Source: CAZSCF01 sp964547585
Lineage (GTDB): Bacteria; Patescibacteriota; Minisyncoccia; Moranbacterales; UBA2206
Assembly: GCA_964547585.1 (NCBI GenBank)
Contig: CAZJOI010000006.1
Span: forward strand, 1-45,860
Reading direction: 5' to 3'
Length of the DNA stretch: 45,860 bases
Shown here: positions 22,318 to 30,308 of the stretch, piece by piece
How positions within the stretch are numbered: position 1 is the first letter of the stretch
How the letters are laid out: each line of letters begins with the position of its first letter
Translations under genes and position numbers: made by a program
Notes under the pieces: generated by a model
The model's input: only the letters and a program-made list of their open reading frames with translations
Databases searched by the model: none
What the model was told of the DNA's origin: nothing

Positions 22318-23322
22318 ATGAAAATATTAGTAACTGGCGGAGCAGGTTTTATCGGTTCAAATTTTATTCACTACATTCTCAAAAAGTATCCCGAGGATCA
22401 GATTGTTAATCTGGATGCTTTGACATACGCTGGCAATTTGGAAAATTTGAAAGATATTTCTGATGATTCACGTTACAAATTTGTGAAAGGAGATATTTGT
22501 GATAAAGATTTGGTTAATGAATTGGTCAAAGATGTAGATGTGATTGTGAACTTTGCGGCTGAATCACATGTGGATAGGTCAATTTTGGATGGAGAAAATT
22601 TTGTCAGGACTAATGTTTTGGGAACCTTTAATCTTTTGGAAGCAGCCAAAAACAATGGCAACAAGCGCTTTCATCATATCTCGACAGACGAGGTTTTTGG
22701 TCATCTGGGTCCAAATGACCCATGCTTCAACGAAAGCACGCCCTACAGCCCCAGAAGCCCCTACAGTGCCTCCAAGGCCTCTTCTGACCATCTGGTAAGA
22801 GCCTATTTTCATACCTATGGCTTGCCCGTGACCATTTCCAATTGTTCCAATAATTATGGTCCATTTATGTTCCCAGAAAAACTATTCCCGCTTTTTATTA
22901 CCAATCTAATGGAAGGCAAAAAAGTTCCAGTTTATGGCGATGGCATGAATGTGCGTGACTGGCTCTATGTTGAAGACCATTGCGCAGCTATTGATTTGAT
23001 TTTGCGAAAAGGTAATGTGGGGGAGACCTATTGCATTGGCGGAGACGCCGAAAAAACTAATATGGAAATTACCAAAAAAATCATTGAACTGATGGGTAAA
23101 GATGAAAGCTCAATTGAATATGTCAAAGACAGACCAGGTCATGACAAACGTTATGCTATTGATTTTTCGAAAATAAAAAAAGAATTAGGATGGGAACCAA
23201 AAATTTCATTTGAAGATGGCCTACAAAAAACCATTGAATGGTATAAAAATAATGAAAGCTGGTGGAAAAATATCAAATCCGGAGAATATCAAGAATATTA
23301 CGCAAAGCAATATGGAAAATAA
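22318..23322 (+). CDS. rmlB: dTDP-glucose 4,6-dehydratase (RmlB)
   Basis: The start is ATG 22318 (MKILVTGGAGFIGSNF), which puts the Rossmann GxxGxxG motif at residues 7-13. The frame is open further upstream but the extra 39 codons do not resemble the family. The 334-residue short-chain dehydrogenase keeps the dehydratase residues in HISTDEVFG (Asp124, Glu125) and the catalytic YxxxK (Tyr149, Lys153). It converts dTDP-glucose to dTDP-4-keto-6-deoxyglucose, the second step of dTDP-L-rhamnose synthesis. The 3' end overlaps rmlD by 11 bases, so the two are probably translationally coupled. No Shine-Dalgarno is visible, and the 170 bases upstream are A/T-rich. Confidence 0.95.
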   Translation: MKILVTGGAGFIGSNFIHYILKKYPEDQIVNLDALTYAGNLENLKDISDDSRYKFVKGDICDKDLVNELVKDVDVIVNFAAESHVDRSILDGENFVRTNVLGTFNLLEAAKNNGNKRFHHISTDEVFGHLGPNDPCFNESTPYSPRSPYSASKASSDHLVRAYFHTYGLPVTISNCSNNYGPFMFPEKLFPLFITNLMEGKKVPVYGDGMNVRDWLYVEDHCAAIDLILRKGNVGETYCIGGDAEKTNMEITKKIIELMGKDESSIEYVKDRPGHDKRYAIDFSKIKKELGWEPKISFEDGLQKTIEWYKNNESWWKNIKSGEYQEYYAKQYGK

Positions 23323-24262
23323 GAAAAATAAAATTCTTATCATTGGTGCTAAGGGAATGTTGGGGCAGGAACTCGTCAAAGTCTTTAAAAAAGATAGGGA
23401 CTTTGAAGTTTTGGCGTGGGACAAAGAAGAAATTGATATTACTAAGCCCAAAGAAATTGAAACAAAGATTAAAAAACTCAAGCCAAAATTCATTATCAAT
23501 TCAGCGGCTTACAATGCCGTGGACAAGTGTGAAGAAGATGCCAAGGAGTTTATTTTGGCAAAAAAGATTAATGGCATTGCCCCTGCAAATTTGGCCAAAG
23601 TGGCGGCAAAAATTGGTGCGACATTGGTGCACTATTCCACAGATTACGTTTTTGACGGTTTTCCCGAAATTCCAGAACCAACAGGTTGCGCTGGTGCTTG
23701 TGGTTCGTGCCATTTACATGAATCTTTTGTGCCGCAAATTGGATTCAAGGAAAATGACAAGCCAATCCCGATTAATAAGTATGGTAAATCGAAACTTCTG
23801 GGCGAAGTAAATGTCAAAAAAAATACCAAAAAATATTATATCATCAGACCTTCAAAAATATTTGGTAAGCCTGCTCAAATTGAAGGAGCCAAAAGAAGTT
23901 TTTTCGATGTGATGTTGGAAGCTGGTAAAAATCCTAAAAATAAAAAAAGTGGAGTTAAGGTTGTTGATGAAGAGATGAGCTGCTTTACCTATGCACCTGA
24001 TTTGGCTAAAAAAACCAAGGAAATCATTGAAGCCAATAAGCCTTTTGGAATTTATCATATTGTAAATGGCGAGCCTTGCACTTGGTACGAAGCTGTCCTA
24101 GAATTATATCAACAAGCTAAGGTTAAGACTAAAGTTATTCCGGTTGGAAGCGAAGAATTTCCGCGACCCGCCAAAAGACCGGCCTATTCGGTACTTTTGA
24201 ATACAAAACTCAATCCACTGCGAAGCTACAAGGAAGCGTTAAAAGAATATTTGAAGAAATAA
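23312..24262 (+). CDS. rmlD: dTDP-4-dehydrorhamnose reductase (RmlD) with Cys/His-rich insert
   Basis: The start is ATG 23312 (MENKKNKILIIGAKGMLGQEL), overlapping the end of rmlB by 11 bases. The frame is open upstream, but that stretch lies in rmlB coding sequence. The 316-residue protein has the NAD(P) site GAKGMLGQ, the STDYVFDG strand (109-116) and the catalytic YGKSK (Tyr157, Lys161). It reduces dTDP-4-keto-rhamnose to dTDP-L-rhamnose. Between FDG and the NKYGKSK motif lies an insert of about 20 residues with C-x3-C-x2-C-H-x-H (Cys126, Cys130, Cys133, His134, His136), which is not in the RmlD enzymes I know. It could bind a metal. Function and presence in relatives should be checked. Confidence 0.92.
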   Translation: MENKKNKILIIGAKGMLGQELVKVFKKDRDFEVLAWDKEEIDITKPKEIETKIKKLKPKFIINSAAYNAVDKCEEDAKEFILAKKINGIAPANLAKVAAKIGATLVHYSTDYVFDGFPEIPEPTGCAGACGSCHLHESFVPQIGFKENDKPIPINKYGKSKLLGEVNVKKNTKKYYIIRPSKIFGKPAQIEGAKRSFFDVMLEAGKNPKNKKSGVKVVDEEMSCFTYAPDLAKKTKEIIEANKPFGIYHIVNGEPCTWYEAVLELYQQAKVKTKVIPVGSEEFPRPAKRPAYSVLLNTKLNPLRSYKEALKEYLKK

Positions 24263-24302
24263 TTTTAAATTTCAAGTCAAATGATCTGATTTAATTTTTT
24301 TA

Positions 24303-24394
24303 TGTCATCCTCGCGAAAGCGGGGATCCAGAAAATAGTAATTGACTAGATTCTCGTGCGCCTTGCTGTCGAGGCAGGTCTACGCGGAAATGACA
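24303..24394. repeat. Dispersed two-hairpin repeat, copy 3 (with internal insertion)
   Basis: It starts TGTCATCCTCGCGAAAGCGG and ends CGCGGAAATGACA. The right arm is interrupted by CTTGCTGTCGAGGCAGG. Nearly the same insertion occurs in the copy at 40736, so the two share a sub-type. The copy has diverged from the consensus arms at several bases. Confidence 0.8.
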
Positions 24395-24429
24395 ATGGGC
24401 ATGAAAAATATTTGTATTAATAAAAAATA

Positions 24430-25677
24430 ATGAAATATAACAATCTTAAAAAACAAGATCCTGCAGTTTACAAAGCCATGCTTGGCGAACTCAAGCGTCA
24501 GCAAGAAGGCATGGAACTGATTGCTTCTGAAAACTATGTTTCCGAAGCTGTTTTGGATGCACTGGGCAGTGTTTTTACTAATAAATATTCCGAAGGTTAT
24601 CCAGGACATCGTTATTATGGCGGACAAACATATACTGATGTTGTTGAAACCTTGGCGATCGAAAGGGCTAAAAAGCTCTTCGGAGCCGAACATGTTAACG
24701 TTCAGCCCCTGTCAGGTGCTCCAGCCAATATGATTGTCTATAGCGCAGTTTTAAAGCCTGGAGATAGGGTTTTGGGCATGGATTTGTCTCATGGAGGCCA
24801 TTTAACCCACGGTCATCCAGTAACACTTTCAGCTAAAATATATAATTTTACTCGCTACAAAACCAAGGCCGATGGACTTATTGATTACAAGGAATTGGAA
24901 AAAATAGCCATGCAAGAAAAACCAAAACTAATGTTGGCTGGTTTTTCTGCCTATACCCGACAAGTTGATTATAAAAAGTTTTGTGCTATTGCCAAAAAAG
25001 TTGGAGCCATTACAATGTTTGATATTGCACACATTGCCGGACTCATTGCTGGAAAGGCTTTGCCAAATCCAGTTCCATTTTTTGATATTGTAACCACAAC
25101 CACCCACAAAACACTGCGTGGACCACGTGGTGGCATGATACTTTGTAAAAAAGAATTCGCCAAAGCAATCGACAAAGCAGCTTTTCCTGGATTTCAGGGT
25201 GGACCGCACATGAATAATATTGCCGCTAAGGCTGTGGCTTTTGGTGAAGCATTAAAGCCTTCTTTTAAAGCCCATGCCAAGCAAATTATTAAAAATGCCA
25301 AGGTTCTGGAAATTGAACTCAAGAAACATGGTTTCAAATTGATGTTTGGTGGTACGGATAATCATATGGTGTTGGTGGATGTTTTTGGTAGCAAGGGTGT
25401 AACCGGCAAAGAAGCGGAAGTAGCTTTGGATAAAATCGGCATCACCCTGAATAAAAATATGATTCCAGATGATCCACGTGGACCAATGGATCCTAGCGGC
25501 ATTCGCATTGGTGTTCCGGCCATCACTACTCGCGGTATGAAAGAGAAAGAAATCAAAATAATTTCCAAATGGATAAAAGTTGCAATTGAAAATCACAAGG
25601 ATGAAAAATTTTTAAAGAAACTTCATCAGGAAGTGATAAAATTGTGTAAAAAGTTTCCAATATACAAAAAATTGTAA
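24430..25677 (+). CDS. glyA: Serine hydroxymethyltransferase
   Basis: A 415-residue PLP enzyme of fold type I. Landmarks are IASENYVSEAV near residue 32, YSEGYPGHRYYGG (53-65), HGGHLTHG near 121 and the PLP-binding Lys227 in TTTTHKTLRGPRGG. It interconverts serine and glycine with tetrahydrofolate and feeds one-carbon units to methionyl-tRNA formylation and nucleotide synthesis. Length is normal. It sits inside the rhamnose cluster, between rmlD and rmlA, separated from rmlD by a repeat copy. The start ATG at 24430 lacks a Shine-Dalgarno. The folC and fmt genes in this window belong to the same folate/one-carbon economy. Confidence 0.97.
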   Translation: MKYNNLKKQDPAVYKAMLGELKRQQEGMELIASENYVSEAVLDALGSVFTNKYSEGYPGHRYYGGQTYTDVVETLAIERAKKLFGAEHVNVQPLSGAPANMIVYSAVLKPGDRVLGMDLSHGGHLTHGHPVTLSAKIYNFTRYKTKADGLIDYKELEKIAMQEKPKLMLAGFSAYTRQVDYKKFCAIAKKVGAITMFDIAHIAGLIAGKALPNPVPFFDIVTTTTHKTLRGPRGGMILCKKEFAKAIDKAAFPGFQGGPHMNNIAAKAVAFGEALKPSFKAHAKQIIKNAKVLEIELKKHGFKLMFGGTDNHMVLVDVFGSKGVTGKEAEVALDKIGITLNKNMIPDDPRGPMDPSGIRIGVPAITTRGMKEKEIKIISKWIKVAIENHKDEKFLKKLHQEVIKLCKKFPIYKKL

Positions 25678-25733
25678 ACTTATAATTTTTTTAAAAAATT
25701 TAGTTTAAAAATTAAATTGTTTAGATTTCAATT

Positions 25734-25761
25734 AAAATTTAAAATTGAAAATTTAAAATTA
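25734..25761 (+). repeat. Heptanucleotide repeat, 4 units, before rmlA
   Basis: Units AAAATTT, AAAATTG, AAAATTT and AAAATTA end 5 bases before the rmlA ATG at 25767. The stretch is low-complexity A/T, so chance is more likely here than at the other tracts. Confidence 0.5.
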
Positions 25762-25766
25762 TTTTT

Positions 25767-26564
25767 ATGAAGGGGATTATACTTTCTGGTGGAACAGCTA
25801 CGCGGCTTTTTCCGCTTACAGCCACAACATCAAAACAACTTTTGCCAATCTATGACAGGCAGATGATATTTTATCCGCTGAATACCTTGATCAAAGCTGG
25901 CATCAAAGACATCTTGGTGATTGTTTCTCCGGAGCACAGTGGGCAATTTTTGAATCTCTTGGGTTCTATTTTCAAAAATCAGGGCATAAATATTTTTTTT
26001 GAAGTGCAAAAAACACCCAAGGGACTAGCCGATGCTTTTATTGTTGGAGAAAATTTTATTGACAATGATGATGTGGCAATGGTTTTGGGTGATAATATTT
26101 TTGAAGACGATCTGGCCGAGAATATTAAAAAATTTGAAAAAGGCGGGATGGTCTTTGCTAAAGAAGTAACGGATCCGGAAAGATTTGGTGTAGTGAAGTT
26201 TGATGAAGATGGCAAAGCCATTCAAGTTGTAGAAAAACCCAAGGAATTTGTGAGTAACTGGGCTCTCACAGGCCTATATGTCTATGATAAAAAAGTTGTA
26301 GAAATAGCCAAAAGTTTGGCTCCATCAGAAAGAGGGGAAATAGAAATAACAGACATTAATGACAAATATCTTGAAATGGGGGAACTTACAGTTCAAAAAA
26401 TAAAAGGGGAATGGTTGGATGCCGGAACCTTTGATTCGTTACTGGAAGCTGGAAATATTGTTAAAGAAAAAGAAATCTATAAAAAATTCGATCCTATTAT
26501 TAATCAAGCCATCCAAGAATTCAACGAAGAATTAAAAAAAATAGCTAAGAAAAAATTAATTTAA
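25767..26564 (+). CDS. rmlA: Glucose-1-phosphate thymidylyltransferase (RmlA-like nucleotidyltransferase)
   Basis: A 265-residue nucleotidyltransferase. The N-terminal loop GGTATRLFPLTATTSKQLLP corresponds to GGxGTRLxPxT...KxxLP, with Ala in place of the second glycine. VLGDNIFEDD carries the metal-binding Asp, and VVEKPKEFVSNWALTGLY fits RmlA. It joins dTTP and glucose-1-phosphate to dTDP-glucose, the first step of dTDP-L-rhamnose synthesis. It is about 25 residues shorter than classical RmlA at the C-terminus, a difference seen in many archaeal and CPR members. Nucleotide choice cannot be proven from sequence, but the neighbours rmlB, rmlC and rmlD support dTTP. galU follows 41 bases downstream. 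Confidence 0.9.
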   Translation: MKGIILSGGTATRLFPLTATTSKQLLPIYDRQMIFYPLNTLIKAGIKDILVIVSPEHSGQFLNLLGSIFKNQGINIFFEVQKTPKGLADAFIVGENFIDNDDVAMVLGDNIFEDDLAENIKKFEKGGMVFAKEVTDPERFGVVKFDEDGKAIQVVEKPKEFVSNWALTGLYVYDKKVVEIAKSLAPSERGEIEITDINDKYLEMGELTVQKIKGEWLDAGTFDSLLEAGNIVKEKEIYKKFDPIINQAIQEFNEELKKIAKKKLI

Positions 26565-26605
26565 AAGCCCATGTGTCAATTGGACACAAAAAGCCTATAA
26601 CAAAA

Positions 26606-27478
26606 ATGACAAAAATCAAAAGAGCGATTTTGCCAGTAGCCGGATTTGGAACAAGATTTTTACCAGCCACCAAGGCTCAACCAAAAGAAATGCTTCCAAT
26701 TGTGGATAAACCAGTTATTCAATATCTAGTAGAAGAGGCTGTCGCCTCTGGTATTGAAGAAATTATTTTTGTAACTGGACGAGGAAAAAGAGCTATCGAA
26801 GATCATTTTGATGTTTCCTATGAGCTGGAAGATACCTTGGTTGAAAAAAATAAGCAGGAATTGCTAGAGGCCGTACAAAAGATTTCTAATTTAGCCAAAT
26901 TTTCATATGTAAGACAATCAATGCCATTGGGGGACGGTCATGCCATTCTTCAAGCTGCTCATCTTTTAAATAATGAACCAGTTTTGGTAATTTTTGGAGA
27001 TTGTCTCTATGACAGCAAAGTTCCAGCTTCAAAACAACTGATAGATACCTATGAAAAATATGGAGAAAGTGTGGTTGGGTTAAGTCAGGTTGAAAAATCT
27101 GAAGTTTCTAAATTCGGTGTAGTTGAAGGAACAAAACTTAGCGAGAATATTTTGAAGATAGAAAAATTTGTTGAAAAGCCACAACCCGAAGAAACCGATT
27201 CAAATTTAGTTGCAGTTGGAAAATATGTAATTACACCTGAGATTATGCAAATACTGGCTAACATGAAAAGCGGTAAGTCTGGAGAAATAAGACTGGCCGA
27301 TGCTTTTGATTTAATGTTGGAAAATAAAAGACCAATCTATGGCAAGGAACTGGAAGGCGAATGGTTGGATACTGGAGATAAATTAAATTTTCTCAAAGCC
27401 AGCATAAAAATTGGGCTAAAGCACCCAGAAATCGGAGAAAAGCTCAAGAAATTCTTAGATAATATGTGTATCAAGTAA
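26606..27478 (+). CDS. galU: UTP-glucose-1-phosphate uridylyltransferase
   Basis: The start is ATG 26606 (MTKIKRAILPVAGFGTRFLP). A GTG at 26573 is in frame, but the added 11 residues lie in a sequence with a small hairpin (GTGTC and GACAC at 26573-26587) and do not look like the family. The 290-residue protein has the GalU signature GFGTRFLPATKAQPKEMLP, then VDKPVIQYLVEEA and IFGDCLYDS. It makes UDP-glucose for glycan synthesis. It follows rmlA, and both products can feed the GT4 enzymes around it. Length is normal for bacterial GalU. Confidence 0.95.
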   Translation: MTKIKRAILPVAGFGTRFLPATKAQPKEMLPIVDKPVIQYLVEEAVASGIEEIIFVTGRGKRAIEDHFDVSYELEDTLVEKNKQELLEAVQKISNLAKFSYVRQSMPLGDGHAILQAAHLLNNEPVLVIFGDCLYDSKVPASKQLIDTYEKYGESVVGLSQVEKSEVSKFGVVEGTKLSENILKIEKFVEKPQPEETDSNLVAVGKYVITPEIMQILANMKSGKSGEIRLADAFDLMLENKRPIYGKELEGEWLDTGDKLNFLKASIKIGLKHPEIGEKLKKFLDNMCIK

Positions 27479-27489
27479 AAAATAACCCG

Positions 27490-28602
27490 ATGAAAATTGC
27501 TATTCAGGCAGCAGACCTAGATGCCAAAAGGATTGATGGTACTCGAGTTTATATTTGGAATCTTTTGAAAAATTTTGGAAAGTTGGCCAAAACCGATGAT
27601 TTTTTTGTCTATCACAGAAGCGATTTTAATCCAGAGCTTGTTCCGCCTCAATTTGGAAATTATAAAATAAAAAAAATACCACTTTTTTTATCTTGGACAC
27701 AACTCCGATTTGCACTTGAAATATGGAAAGATTGCCCAGATGTGCTTTGGATGCCAATGCAAACACTGCCCTTTATTCGAAAAAGAAAATTGAAAACGAT
27801 TGTTACTATTCATGATCTCGCTTTTAAATATTTTCCGCGTTTTTTCCCACAGAAGGATTTGCACAGATTAAATTTTTTTTCCGACTATGCTATTAAAAAT
27901 TCTGATAAAATAATTGCTGTTTCTGAGTCCACCAAAAATGATATTCTAAAATTTTATCCAGAAATAAAAAAAGAAAAGATCAAAGTTATTTATCATGGTT
28001 TCGATGAGGCAAACTTTTCTAATGTGAGGAACTTGGAAAAAGAACAAGAGCTTTTACAAAAACTTGGAATAGCCAAAGGCTATATTCTTTATGTTGGTGC
28101 TATTCAACCTCGAAAAAACCTCATAATTTTGATCAGGGCTTTTGAAAGAATAAAAAAAGAAAATATGAATTTACAGCTAGTCTTAGCTGGAGAAAATGCT
28201 TGGTTGAGCGATGGGATTTTGGATGCAATCAACGCAAGTGATTTTCGAGATGACATAAAAATAACCCATCGACTTAGCTTTGAGGATGTGGGAAATTTGA
28301 TGCGTGGAGCGAAAGTTTTTGTCTTTCCGTCACTTTATGAGGGTTTCGGTCTGCCAATTCTAGAGGCTTTTGCTTCCCATGTGCCCGTTATTGCTGCTAA
28401 TAATTCCAGTCTTACGGAGGTAGGCGGAGAAGGTGCTCTTTACTTTGATGCCACAAATGAAAATGAATTGGCTGACAAAATAAAACAAGTTCTCATGGAA
28501 GAGAAATTGCGAAATGATTTGATTCAAAAAGGCACAGAACAACTCAAAAACTTCTCTTGGATTAAATGTGCCAGAGAAACTCTGGAGTATTTAAAAAGCT
28601 AA
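27490..28602 (+). CDS. GT4 family glycosyltransferase
   Basis: The start is ATG 27490 (MKIAIQAADLD), 11 bases after galU ends. A start at 27466 would overlap galU and add 8 non-family residues. The 370-residue GT-B fold enzyme has TIVTIHDLAF in the N-terminal domain, YVGAIQPRKNL at the start of the C-terminal domain, and the donor signature LYEGFGLPILEAFASHVPV followed by SSLTEVGGEGAL. It transfers a sugar to a cell-surface glycan. The position after rmlA-galU suggests dTDP-rhamnose or UDP-glucose as donor; this is inference. The stop lies 4 bases before the end of the minus-strand gene at 28607, so transcription is convergent there with no obvious terminator. Confidence 0.9.
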   Translation: MKIAIQAADLDAKRIDGTRVYIWNLLKNFGKLAKTDDFFVYHRSDFNPELVPPQFGNYKIKKIPLFLSWTQLRFALEIWKDCPDVLWMPMQTLPFIRKRKLKTIVTIHDLAFKYFPRFFPQKDLHRLNFFSDYAIKNSDKIIAVSESTKNDILKFYPEIKKEKIKVIYHGFDEANFSNVRNLEKEQELLQKLGIAKGYILYVGAIQPRKNLIILIRAFERIKKENMNLQLVLAGENAWLSDGILDAINASDFRDDIKITHRLSFEDVGNLMRGAKVFVFPSLYEGFGLPILEAFASHVPVIAANNSSLTEVGGEGALYFDATNENELADKIKQVLMEEKLRNDLIQKGTEQLKNFSWIKCARETLEYLKS

Positions 28603-28606
28603 AAAT

Positions 28607-28993
28607 TTAGTCTTCAGAGAAAACTTTATAAATAAAATATCCAATCAAAAGAGAAAGAAGAGTGAGAAAAAGATTAAGCCAAAGATTGAGATGAAAGAAG
28701 GTATTTGAAACAAGGAGAACAAGAATGAATAGCAACGCAACGGTTGTTTTTTTGTTGCTTTTTTGTTTTAATTTCAAGCTAATCTTTCTTTCCAAAAAAG
28801 AAATTAAAAGGACGTTAGCAAGTACCAGTAAAACAACAATCGCAGGATCATAGTAATTAGAAATAATTCCTGGCAGAATTCCATCCGCAACAACCAAAAG
28901 AAAAAAGAAGGACATCAAAAGAACTAACGAATCATTTAGTAGCTTGAAAATAGTTAACTCGTATTTATTAAAAAATTTAATTTTGTCCCACAT
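28607..28993 (-). CDS. Small four-helix membrane protein, function unknown
   Basis: A 128-residue protein with about four membrane segments (about 20-42, 48-66, 84-100 and 104-122) and a basic loop (LERKISLKLKQKSNKK) between the second and third. I recognise no family. It is the last gene of a three-gene minus-strand operon. Its start overlaps the end of the preceding gene by 17 bases, so it is probably translationally coupled. Confidence 0.65.
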   Translation of the reverse strand: MWDKIKFFNKYELTIFKLLNDSLVLLMSFFFLLVVADGILPGIISNYYDPAIVVLLVLANVLLISFLERKISLKLKQKSNKKTTVALLFILVLLVSNTFFHLNLWLNLFLTLLSLLIGYFIYKVFSED

Positions 28994-30308
28994 AACTGTT
29001 CTTTATGTTTTTTATAACATTGGCAATGAATCGTTTGAAGTTAGCAACAGTGTAGCTTTTTTTGAATTGAATTTCGGCAGAGTCGACCTTAATGTCTGAG
29101 TTAAAAATCACATTAAACTCATAGTCCTTGCCTAGAAGATTTTGCAAATTATCTATGGATGCTATACAAGAATAATTTCTTGAGAACAAATATTTTTTCC
29201 TAAAATCGCATTCAGAGAAAATAGAAATACTTTCATCTGAAACCTCGATTGAATTTATTTTTGACCAAGAGGAAGCAATTTTTTCTGATGGCAAAAGATG
29301 CTTCTCTTTGTCTTGCGTAATATATTTTTTATCAAAACTAGAGAATATTGTTCCGTCAGGATGTACTTCAGCCAAATCAAGCAACGTATCTTTGGTGTAA
29401 AAAGATATTTCATCTCCGCCCACAGTTATCAAGTCCTCCCATCTATATCCCATGGCTTCAAATGTTTCAATGCTATCAATTGGGAAAGATTCATTTCCGC
29501 TAACTGCATAGGCTGATTCCCCATAAGCAATCAGGGATCCATCAGCAAAGCCGATTTGATTTTCATCTTGGGGATATTTTTGCAAAAAATCTGCTGTTTT
29601 GGGAATAGCTTGTTCTGCGTAATATTGGCTTAAATAAGCTTTATCACTAATGAATTTAGTTAATTTAGTATCTGATAGGATATAAAAATCATTATTTATT
29701 TTAAAGAGGGAATTGCTTGGATAGGTAGAGGTATCAGAAATATTGTTTCCTTGGGCATTATAATTTAAATCTTCAATAGAGACCTCTTGAAATGATTCCG
29801 TGGAAAATCCCAGAAGAGAGAGAGTATTTTTGTCTTTGAATTTTCGCAGTTTTCCATTCGAAACGAGATAATAATTTTCCAAATTTTTCAGAAGCGCTCC
29901 ATCCCTAAAGCCAAAAGGGGAGCCTTCTGGATAAAGGAAGGCTTGAAATGATTTTCTGATAGAAATTTTTTCACCATCAATTTCAGAAGATTTTTTATTT
30001 AGACGAAAAATTATTTTAGCTTCAGAAAAATTTCCTAAAAGAGTTGCGTCAAAAATAAACTTGTTGTTCGCCATAATTTTTCCGCGATCAGGTGAGTTGC
30101 CAGTCTCATCTCGTGGGTTGACGATGGTGTTGGATTTTGAATTGGGATTAAGAAATGAAAAGGAAAAATAACGAGTCGGAAAGATTATCGTAAAAGCTGC
30201 AAAAAAAGCAAAAACAAGGGCCGAGACATAGAGTATGACTCGAGCGTAGAGATATTTTTTTTGATTTTCTTTATCCAGAGTGATTTCTGGAGTTAGGTCA
30301 AAAAGCAT
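28977..30308 (-). CDS. Membrane-anchored exported protein with four degenerate tandem modules
   Basis: A 443-residue protein with a cytoplasmic N-terminus, one membrane segment at about residues 24-44 and a large extracytoplasmic part. The latter contains four related modules of about 50-60 residues (about 133-190, 197-250, 252-310 and 316-365). Each begins with an aromatic or DG pair (FRDGALL, SLFKINN, FADGSLI, HPDGTIF), then a YxV/YI strand (YYLVSNGKLRKF, FYILSDTKLTKF, AYAVSGNESFPI, KYITQDKEKHLL), then a helix and a turn (LGF, MGYRWEDLITV). This resembles a repeat I associate with secreted CPR proteins, from memory only. Regions near 82-102 and 396-416 look similar to each other and may form a flanking beta-sandwich. 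Function unknown, probably adhesion or surface display. It overlaps both neighbours. Confidence 0.72.
   Translation of the reverse strand: MLFDLTPEITLDKENQKKYLYARVILYVSALVFAFFAAFTIIFPTRYFSFSFLNPNSKSNTIVNPRDETGNSPDRGKIMANNKFIFDATLLGNFSEAKIIFRLNKKSSEIDGEKISIRKSFQAFLYPEGSPFGFRDGALLKNLENYYLVSNGKLRKFKDKNTLSLLGFSTESFQEVSIEDLNYNAQGNNISDTSTYPSNSLFKINNDFYILSDTKLTKFISDKAYLSQYYAEQAIPKTADFLQKYPQDENQIGFADGSLIAYGESAYAVSGNESFPIDSIETFEAMGYRWEDLITVGGDEISFYTKDTLLDLAEVHPDGTIFSSFDKKYITQDKEKHLLPSEKIASSWSKINSIEVSDESISIFSECDFRKKYLFSRNYSCIASIDNLQNLLGKDYEFNVIFNSDIKVDSAEIQFKKSYTVANFKRFIANVIKNIKNSYVGQN

Noticed and set aside
21275..27478. The rhamnose cluster as a novel operon
   Set aside because: rmlA, rmlB, rmlC and rmlD are standard. 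The inserted HIT and glyA genes are unusual in position but ordinary in sequence.
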